Assembly (NCBI GenBank): GCA_000438155.1
Contig: FR902975.1
Span: forward strand, 1-15,394
Source of the DNA: Firmicutes bacterium CAG:95
GTDB taxonomy: Bacteria > Bacillota > Clostridia > Lachnospirales > Lachnospiraceae
Direction of reading: 5' to 3'
DNA: 15,394 nt
Part shown: positions 1 through 4,805 of the stretch, in pieces
Numbering within the stretch: position 1 is the stretch's first letter
How the letters are laid out: each line of letters opens with the position of its first letter
Program-made: the position numbers and the translations under genes
The notes under the pieces: generated by a model
Seen by the model: the letters and a program-made list of their open reading frames with translations, nothing else
The model's database searches: none
What the model was told of the DNA's origin: nothing

Positions 1-22
1 TAACAACTGGATTCTGTGCCAT
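1..22 (-). CDS. 5' end of a divergent gene, possibly cyclophilin-type peptidyl-prolyl isomerase (partial)
   Basis: On the minus strand an ATG at 22-20 opens a frame reading MAQNPVV before the window edge. It is preceded, after an 8-nt spacer, by a purine-rich AGGAAAGGAA stretch (plus positions 31-40) that makes a good ribosome-binding site. Only seven codons are visible, so the product cannot be established. A start of the form M-(A)-(Q)-NPVV is common in clostridial cyclophilin-type peptidyl-prolyl isomerases, which is the only reason for the suggestion. The gene would be divergent from tex, and its promoter would have to lie within or beyond the 56-282 repeat element. Confidence 0.45.
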
Positions 23-55
23 AATATTTGTTCCTTTCCTTTCGATGTATAAATT

Positions 56-282
56 GATGCCAGGGTCAAAAGCCCGGGCTTTGATGCCTGCGGATTGTTC
101 CGGGCTCTGCACTCCCACAGCTGCCGGATTGTTCCGTGCTTTGCACTCCCACAATCCTATCCAATATTCGCATATCGTGGGATTAGCATCCCGCTTTTAT
201 GCTCATATCGGAGCGGGTCCCAAGGTCTTTCAACCACCTATGAGCAAGCTCATGTGGTTTTAGACCTTTTGACCCTGGCATC
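56..282. repeat. 227-bp structured repeat element with 17-bp perfect terminal inverted repeats (MITE-like or ncRNA-like)
   Basis: The ends are exact reverse complements: GATGCCAGGGTCAAAAG at 56-72 and CTTTTGACCCTGGCATC at 266-282. Inside are a 14-bp palindrome (69-82, AAAGCCCGGGCTTT), two 29-bp direct repeats (91-119 and 125-153), a hairpin at 177-194 (GGGAT/ATCCC core, loop TAGC) and a compound hairpin at 222-268 with stems AAGGTCT/AGACCTT, AACCAC/GTGGTT and ATGAGC/GCTCAT. No convincing reading frame or transposase is present and I see no target-site duplication. It fits a miniature non-autonomous mobile element or a structured intergenic repeat. I believe similar sequences recur in Lachnospiraceae genomes, but that cannot be confirmed here. 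It lies upstream of the tex promoter and ends 33 bp before the divergent start codon. Confidence 0.75.
91..153. repeat. Two 29-bp direct repeats (34-bp period)
   Basis: Copies at 91-119 and 125-153 begin CGGATTGTTCCG and end TGCACTCCCACA. They match at 27 of 29 positions, with differences at 103/137 and 107/141. The 5-bp gap is far too short for a CRISPR spacer. The pair lies inside the 56-282 element and may be a module whose copy number varies. Confidence 0.85.
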
Positions 283-297
283 CTGATATTCTATCCC

Positions 298-326
298 TTG
301 AAAAAACATCCGGAATCGTCTAGAAT
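298..326 (+). promoter_or_regulatory. sigma-A-type promoter for tex
   Basis: TTGAAA (298-303), a 17-bp spacer, then TAGAAT (321-326). Transcription should start near 333, just ahead of the GAGAGG ribosome-binding site at 346-351 and the ATG at 358. The promoter lies 15 bp outside the right terminal repeat of the upstream element, so that element would not be part of the tex message. Confidence 0.75.
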
Positions 327-357
327 GGAAAAAGAAATTCAGCATGAGAGGTCAGTT

Positions 358-2736
358 ATGGATATTATTTTAAAACTCAAAGAAGAACTCAACGTGGAAA
401 AATGGCAGGTGGAAGCCGCTGTAAAGCTGATCGATGAGGGAAATACGATTCCGTTCATTTCCCGTTATCGTAAGGAAGTAACCGGATCCTTAAATGATGA
501 GGTGCTTCGCAATCTGCATGAGCGGCTAACCTATTTAAGAAATCTGGAGGAAAAGAAGGAACAGGTTCTTGGCAGTATCGAGGAGCAGGGTAAGCTCACC
601 GAGGAATTAAAGGAAAAGATTCTGGCAGCAGAAACCCTGGTTGTGGTCGAAGACTTGTACCGTCCTTATCGTCCGAAGCGTAAAACAAAGGCAAGTGTAG
701 CGAAGGAAAAGGGACTGGAACCTTTATCACAGTTCATTCTTGCCCAGAATGCAACGGAAGGAGTGGAGGAGGAAGCCCGGAAGTATATTGATGAAGAAAA
801 GGGCGTAAAGACCGTGAAAGAGGCACTTCAGGGTGCAGCAGACATCATTGCAGAGAGTATTTCGGATGAAGCTGATTACCGTGCCTACATCCGTGAAATC
901 ACCATGGAAGAAGGAACTCTTACAAGTACAGCGAAGGATGAAAAGGCTGAAAGCGTTTATGAGATGTACTACGCTTACGAGGAACCCCTTAAAAAGGTCG
1001 TCGGCCACCGTGTTCTTGCCATCAACCGTGGTGAGGAAGAGAAGTTTTTAACGGTGAAGGTTGTGGCACCGGTAGAACGGATTATACAGTATTTAAAGAA
1101 AAAGGTTATTACTTCTGATAATGAATATACCACTCCGTTGCTTACAGCAGCAATCGAGGATGCCTATGAGCGTCTGATTGCACCGGCGATTGAACGCGAA
1201 ATCCGCAATGATCTTACCGAAAAGGCAGAGGATGGCGCAATTTCCGTATTTGGAAAGAACCTGCAGCAGCTTCTGATGCAGCCACCGATTACAGGAAAGG
1301 TAGTTCTGGGATGGGATCCGGCATTCCGGACAGGCTGTAAGCTTGCCGTTGTGGATGCAACGGGCAAGGTACTGGATACCAGGGTGATTTTTCCGACAGC
1401 TCCGCAGAATAAGGTGGAAGAGGCCAAGACAGAGCTTAAGAAGCTGATCCATAAATATCATGTTTCTTTAATCAGTGTCGGAAACGGTACAGCATCAAGA
1501 GAGTCCGAGCAGGTCATTGTGGAGCTGATTAAGGAACTGGATACACCGGTACAGTATGTCATTGTAAATGAAGCGGGAGCTTCCGTATACTCTGCAAGTA
1601 AGCTGGCAACCGAAGAGTTTCCGAATTTTGATGTGGGGCAAAGAAGTGCCGCTTCGATAGCACGCAGGCTTCAGGATCCGCTTGCCGAGCTTGTGAAAAT
1701 TGATCCGAAATCCATCGGTGTCGGACAGTATCAGCATGATATGAACCAGAAGAAGTTGGGAGAAGCACTGGGCGGCGTGGTAGAGGACTGCGTAAACCGT
1801 GTGGGTGTAGACTTAAATACCGCATCCGCACCGCTTCTTGAGTATATTTCCGGTATTTCCAAACCGATTGCGAAGAACATTGTGGAATATCGTGAAAAGA
1901 ATGGTAAATTTGCGAACCGTGCACAGCTTTTGAAGGTGCCGAAGCTGGGACCGAAGGCATATGAGCAGTGTGCAGGCTTCCTGCGTATCCATGATGGAGA
2001 CAATCCTTTGGACGATACCAGTGTTCATCCGGAATCCTATGAAGCTGCCATGAAGCTTTTGGATAAGATGGGACTTACGATGGAGGATGTGCGTACCGCA
2101 CAGAAGCAGGCAGCCCGGCAGATGAGTACGGCAGCGAAACCTGCTCCGAAGCAGAATAACCGGAATGACCGCAGGAAACAGATCGTGATCCATAATACCA
2201 ATACGGCTATGGGAAAAGCACTGGCAGCTGCTATGGGTGGTTCGGTCATGAACCTTGAAGAAAATGACTCTTCCGCAAAGAAACCGGTACAGAAGGAATC
2301 TGCGGCCAATACGGTCAATGCAATCAGCAGTCTTGAAAAGAAGATCAGGGATAAGAGCAGGCTGGCTGTAGAACTGGGAATTGGTGAAATTACCTTAACC
2401 GACATTCTTAAGGAATTGGAAAAGCCATCGAGAGATCCCAGAGAGAGCATGCCGGCTCCGATTCTTCGAAGCGATGTCCTCGATATGAAGGATCTGAAAC
2501 CGGGCATGATTTTAAAGGGAACCGTCCGTAATGTCATTGACTTTGGAGTGTTCGTGGATATTGGTGTGCATCAGGACGGACTGGTACACATCTCCCAGAT
2601 CACAGACCGTTATATCAGGCATCCTCTGGAAGCAGTGAGCGTGGGTGATATTGTGGATGTACAGGTATTATCTGTTGATGTGCCAAAGAAACGGATTGCA
2701 CTGACTATGAAGATCAATCGGGATCAAAATAAATAG
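358..2736 (+). CDS. tex: Tex-family S1 RNA-binding protein (transcription accessory protein)
   Basis: A 792-aa cytoplasmic nucleic-acid-binding protein of the Tex/YdcI family, whose members associate with RNA and transcription; the exact role is not settled. Visible in order: the N-terminal helical Tex region (KWQVEAAVKLIDEGNTIPFI, RYRKEVTG, and DLYRPYRPKRKTKA near residue 100); a YqgF/RNase H-like domain from about residue 315 (VVLGWDPAFRTGCKLAVVD); helix-hairpin-helix repeats at about 485-560 (NIVEYREKNGKFANRAQLL); the LTDILKELEKPSRDPRE segment; and an S1 domain at about 710-785 (LKGTVRNVIDFGVFVDIG). A linker rich in K, Q, N and A, of roughly 75 residues (about 580-655), separates the HhH region from LTDIL. 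The ATG at 358 is chosen over upstream in-frame TTG (298) and ATG (325) because GAGAGG lies 6 nt ahead and the promoter occupies 298-326. It appears to be transcribed alone. Confidence 0.95.
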   Translation: MDIILKLKEELNVEKWQVEAAVKLIDEGNTIPFISRYRKEVTGSLNDEVLRNLHERLTYLRNLEEKKEQVLGSIEEQGKLTEELKEKILAAETLVVVEDLYRPYRPKRKTKASVAKEKGLEPLSQFILAQNATEGVEEEARKYIDEEKGVKTVKEALQGAADIIAESISDEADYRAYIREITMEEGTLTSTAKDEKAESVYEMYYAYEEPLKKVVGHRVLAINRGEEEKFLTVKVVAPVERIIQYLKKKVITSDNEYTTPLLTAAIEDAYERLIAPAIEREIRNDLTEKAEDGAISVFGKNLQQLLMQPPITGKVVLGWDPAFRTGCKLAVVDATGKVLDTRVIFPTAPQNKVEEAKTELKKLIHKYHVSLISVGNGTASRESEQVIVELIKELDTPVQYVIVNEAGASVYSASKLATEEFPNFDVGQRSAASIARRLQDPLAELVKIDPKSIGVGQYQHDMNQKKLGEALGGVVEDCVNRVGVDLNTASAPLLEYISGISKPIAKNIVEYREKNGKFANRAQLLKVPKLGPKAYEQCAGFLRIHDGDNPLDDTSVHPESYEAAMKLLDKMGLTMEDVRTAQKQAARQMSTAAKPAPKQNNRNDRRKQIVIHNTNTAMGKALAAAMGGSVMNLEENDSSAKKPVQKESAANTVNAISSLEKKIRDKSRLAVELGIGEITLTDILKELEKPSRDPRESMPAPILRSDVLDMKDLKPGMILKGTVRNVIDFGVFVDIGVHQDGLVHISQITDRYIRHPLEAVSVGDIVDVQVLSVDVPKKRIALTMKINRDQNK

Positions 2737-2739
2737 CTC

Positions 2740-2768
2740 TTGCTATTTGAGATGAGATATGCTATTCT
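2740..2768 (+). promoter_or_regulatory. candidate promoter for the FMN riboswitch/ribU unit
   Basis: TTGCTA (2740-2745), a 17-bp spacer and TATTCT (2763-2768), each 4/6 to consensus. It lies immediately after the tex stop codon and about 20 bp before the riboswitch P1 helix, the expected position for the ribU promoter. The sequence match alone is modest; position supports it. Confidence 0.5.
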
Positions 2769-2789
2769 ATGTCTCGAACAAAATAGAAA

Positions 2790-2917
2790 GTTCTTCGGGG
2801 AAGGTGAAATTCCTTACCGGCGGTATAGTCCGCGACCCGTATTCTTTAATTCTTTAAGGGTATGGCTGATTTGGTGAAATTCCAAAACCGACAGTAAAGT
2901 CTGGATGGGAGAAGAAA
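2790..2917 (+). ncRNA. FMN riboswitch (RFN element)
   Basis: The conserved RFN blocks are all present: TTCTTCGGGG (2791-2800) opening P1, AAGGTGAAATTCC, ACCGGCGGTATAGTCCGCGA, a variable P3 arm (about 2835-2865), GCTGATTTGGTGAAATTCC, AACCGACAGTAAAGTCTGG and ATGGGAGAAGAA, whose GAAGAA (2911-2916) closes P1 with TTCTTC (2791-2796). It senses flavin mononucleotide and normally lowers expression of riboflavin synthesis or transport genes when FMN is plentiful. The following gene is a riboflavin ECF S component, and a terminator lies between them, so control by transcription attenuation is the likely mode. Confidence 0.96.
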
Positions 2918-2962
2918 TGCATGAACAGATGCGTGGAAACGCATTTGGCTTCTGATGTATGC

Positions 2963-2993
2963 AAGCCCCGGAAATTGATTTCCGGGGCTTTTT
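2963..2993 (+). terminator. riboswitch-controlled intrinsic terminator
   Basis: A 12-bp perfect stem, AAGCCCCGGAAA (2963-2974) with TTTCCGGGGCTT (2979-2990), a four-base TTGA loop, and a T5 tract (2989-2993). It lies 46 nt after the riboswitch and 139 nt before the ribU start, so it is the probable off-switch. Confidence 0.88.
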
Positions 2994-3034
2994 AACTGTG
3001 TAGGAAATTCCGTTGGAATTTCCTGCACAGTTAA
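2992..3034. repeat. 20-bp stem hairpin with TTAACTGTG/CACAGTTAA ends
   Basis: TTAACTGTGTAGGAAATTCC (2992-3011) pairs with GGAATTTCCTGCACAGTTAA (3015-3034) around a GTT loop; the only irregularity is one G·T pair. It overlaps the last T residues of the riboswitch terminator and has no T tract of its own. Its TAACTGT/ACAGTTA ends resemble the palindromic repeats at 13909-13936 and 15367-15394. A second, shorter stem follows (CTCCGC 3038-3043 with GCGGAG 3061-3066). It is probably an interspersed repeat inserted in the ribU leader, though it could also stabilise or modulate the switch. Confidence 0.8.
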
Positions 3035-3131
3035 ATGCTCCGCTATCAGATGCGCAGCTCGCGGAGATGCAAATCCAAAGAAGACTTTCTTTTTAAAACA
3101 ATGGCGTATGCCGGAAAGAGAGTGAGAGTAA

Positions 3132-3869
3132 ATGGAAAAGAGTTTATGGTCTAATGTAATGGAGAACCTGGTGTTTGTGCTGGTGGCACTGGCGGTTGCG
3201 GTTGGCTTTGTGCTGATTGCATATCTGGTGGAAAAGTACCTGAAAAAGAAGAATCAGGACAGGGAACGGATACTTTCGACAAGAAAGATTGCCATGATTG
3301 GTGTATTTTCTGCAATTGCAATGGTGCTTCATATATTTGATTTTGCGGTGCCGGTTCTGGCTCCTCCGTTTTATAAGCTGGACTTCAGTGAAATCCCGGC
3401 GCTGATCGGTGCTTTTGCGTTTGGCCCGGTAGCGGGAGTGATGATTGAATTTATCAAGATTATGTTAAAGCTGCTGATCAAGGGAACAAGTACCGCATTT
3501 GTGGGTGACTTTGCAAACTTCGTCATCGGATGCAGCTTCATTCTGCCTGCTTCCATCATCTATTTATACAAAAAGAGCCGGAAGAGTGCATTGATCGGAT
3601 CCGTCACGGGAACACTGATTATGACCGTGTTCGGCACTGCTTTTAATGCGATTTATCTGCTTCCGACCTTTGCGGTACTGTATCACATGCCGATGGAGGA
3701 TATCATTGCCATGGGAACGGCAATTAACGGACATATCGACAATGTCGTAAGCCTGGTAATCTTCTGTGTTGCTCCGATTAATCTGATTAAGGGAACGGCA
3801 GTGACGCTGGTAACCATGCTGGTATATAAGAAGCTGAGTCCGATACTGAAAGGAAAACAGCATTCATAA
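3132..3869 (+). CDS. ribU: Riboflavin ECF transporter S component (RibU-like)
   Basis: A 245-aa integral membrane protein that would bind riboflavin and work with a shared ECF module (EcfA/A'/T, not in this window) to import it. The RibU signature is clear at residues 80-110 (FYKLDFSEIPALIGAFAFGP, then GVMIEFIKIMLKLL), and GTSTAFVGDFANFVIG (118-133) follows. The six-helix core begins after ILSTRKIAMIGVF (residue 47 on). An extra hydrophobic helix at about residues 12-34 precedes it, followed by a charged KYLKKKNQDRER loop, so the protein is longer than the roughly 190-200 aa of minimal RibU. The FMN riboswitch upstream strongly supports riboflavin as substrate. The start at 3132 follows GAGAGTGAGAG; an in-frame ATG at 3159 would trim nine residues. 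Confidence 0.9.
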   Translation: MEKSLWSNVMENLVFVLVALAVAVGFVLIAYLVEKYLKKKNQDRERILSTRKIAMIGVFSAIAMVLHIFDFAVPVLAPPFYKLDFSEIPALIGAFAFGPVAGVMIEFIKIMLKLLIKGTSTAFVGDFANFVIGCSFILPASIIYLYKKSRKSALIGSVTGTLIMTVFGTAFNAIYLLPTFAVLYHMPMEDIIAMGTAINGHIDNVVSLVIFCVAPINLIKGTAVTLVTMLVYKKLSPILKGKQHS

Positions 3870-3925
3870 TTCTTAACAGGCGGATACGAAAGTCTTAAAA
3901 ATTATTAAGCTTTCTTAATTCAAAG

Positions 3926-3986
3926 AAAAACCTCTTGACAATCATTGTATTAATAATATAATACAGATTGTACAGGAGGTTTTTTT
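3926..3986 (+). terminator. ribU terminator: long near-palindrome ending in T7
   Basis: The left arm 3926-3952 (AAAAACCTCTTGACAATC... to TGTATTA) and right arm 3959-3984 (TAATACAGATTGTACAGGAGG then Ts) are complementary along nearly their whole length, with a few mismatches and a two-base bulge, around a six-base ATAATA loop. A run of seven Ts (3980-3986) follows. Read through from ribU, whose stop is 57 bp upstream, this would fold into a long terminator hairpin. The A5 on the opposite side means it could also terminate minus-strand transcripts. Confidence 0.65.
3935..3965 (+). promoter_or_regulatory. Promoter and operator-like palindrome for the ABC export operon
   Basis: TTGACA (3935-3940), a 16-bp spacer and TATAAT (3957-3962) match both consensus boxes exactly. 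A perfect palindrome TGTATTA (3946-3952) / TAATACA (3959-3965) covers the spacer and the -10 box. TGTA...TACA dyads of this form are typical of GntR-family (YtrA-like) repressor sites, which often control ABC exporter operons in Firmicutes; no such regulator is encoded in the window, so the identity of the binder is inference. The promoter sits inside the ribU terminator palindrome. Confidence 0.8.
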
Positions 3987-3992
3987 AAGTTC

Positions 3993-4064
3993 ATGTGTCA
4001 TACGACTAAGTCCTCACGCAGCTTTGTGAAACGGTACCGGGAAGCAGGATGGACAGAAGCGTAG
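3993..4064 (+). CDS. Possible 23-aa leader peptide
   Basis: A short frame reading MCHTTKSSRSFVKRYREAGWTEA lies in the transcribed leader of the ABC operon. AGGAGG (3974-3979) precedes it, but 13 nt from the ATG, longer than ideal. The peptide is basic and resembles nothing I recognise. Its stop lies 39 nt before the GTG of the ATPase gene. TGTACAGG (3969-3976) and CCTGTACA (4070-4077) are complementary and bracket the frame, so the leader RNA could fold to hide the AGG of the AGGAGG. It may be a regulatory leader or simply chance coding. Confidence 0.25.
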   Translation: MCHTTKSSRSFVKRYREAGWTEA

Positions 4065-4091
4065 GCAGGCCTGTACACAATGAAAATCGAT

Positions 4092-4098
4092 GGAGGAG
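4092..4098 (+). promoter_or_regulatory. Ribosome-binding site that sets the ATPase start at GTG 4104
   Basis: GGAGGAG lies 5 nt ahead of GTG 4104, while the upstream in-frame ATG at 4080 has no Shine-Dalgarno sequence. The GTG start is therefore preferred, and the eight residues encoded between the two are probably not translated. Confidence 0.75.
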
Positions 4099-4103
4099 TA
4101 TCT

Positions 4104-4805
4104 GTGGAAGAATTAATTACTATCCGGGATATGTGCAAGATCTACAATCCCGGCGAGAATGAGGTCAGAGCTCTGGATCATGTGAATCTGACCATACATA
4201 AAAATGAGTTTGTGGCCATTATCGGGCAGTCCGGATCCGGTAAATCAACCTTGATGAATATGCTGGGATGTCTGGATGTTCCAACAAGCGGAACGTACCT
4301 GCTGAATGGAAAAGATGTCTCCCATATGACAGATGATGAGCTTTCGGACATCCGTAACCGGGAGATCGGGTTTGTGTTTCAGGGATTTAACCTGATCGCA
4401 GGACTGACCGCACTTGAAAATGTGGAGCTTCCCCTGATTTATCGCGGCGTTCCAAGGAAAGAGCGCATGGAGTTATCCGAGCGTGCGCTGGAAAAGGTAG
4501 GGCTTGCCGGGCGGATGACGCATAAGCCGTCGGAAATGTCCGGTGGACAGCAGCAGCGTGTTGCGATTGCAAGAGCCATCGCGCAGGCACCGCCTGTTAT
4601 TCTGGCCGATGAGCCGACCGGAAACCTGGATTCCAATTCGACGCAGGAGATTATGGAAATTCTGAAAGGACTGCATCGGGAAGGCAGAACGGTTATTCTG
4701 ATTACACATGACAATGAGATCGCCGCGAGAGCGAAGCGCAACATCCGTATTATGGATGGTAAGGTTGTAGCCGATTATGAAAACGAAGAAGGAGAAGGAG
4801 CATGA
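4104..4805 (+). CDS. ABC exporter ATP-binding protein, MacB/LolD/YknY type
   Basis: A 233-aa nucleotide-binding subunit that powers the exporter formed with the next two genes. All motifs are intact: Walker A GQSGSGKST (41-49), Q-loop Q93 in VFQGFNLI, signature SGGQQQR (146-152), Walker B VILADE (165-170) followed by PTGNLD, and H-loop H202 in LITHD. The family (MacB, LolD, YknY, FtsE-like ATPases) moves substrates out of or off the membrane rather than importing them. The stop overlaps the start of the membrane fusion protein gene (ATGA, 4802-4805), so the two are translationally coupled. The gene order ATPase-fusion protein-permease differs from the YknX-YknY-YknZ order of Bacillus. The substrate is unknown; antimicrobial peptides or toxic metabolites are usual for the family. 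Confidence 0.93.
   Translation: MEELITIRDMCKIYNPGENEVRALDHVNLTIHKNEFVAIIGQSGSGKSTLMNMLGCLDVPTSGTYLLNGKDVSHMTDDELSDIRNREIGFVFQGFNLIAGLTALENVELPLIYRGVPRKERMELSERALEKVGLAGRMTHKPSEMSGGQQQRVAIARAIAQAPPVILADEPTGNLDSNSTQEIMEILKGLHREGRTVILITHDNEIAARAKRNIRIMDGKVVADYENEEGEGA

Noticed and set aside
91..153. CRISPR array
   Set aside because: Only two repeat units with a 5-bp gap and no spacer-sized unique sequence or cas gene.
45..286. Two overlapping short reading frames inside the 56-282 element
   Set aside because: They run through inverted and direct repeats, have no ribosome-binding sites, and encode His/Ser/Pro-rich sequence without recognisable pattern; the open frames follow from the repeat sequence.
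298..357. Extended N-terminus of Tex from TTG 298 or ATG 325
   Set aside because: The region is occupied by a consensus promoter and lacks Shine-Dalgarno sequences before those codons; ATG 358 has GAGAGG and matches the usual Tex start.
4080..4103. ATPase start at ATG 4080
   Set aside because: No ribosome-binding site precedes it, while GGAGGAG is placed correctly for GTG 4104 and the family homology begins there.
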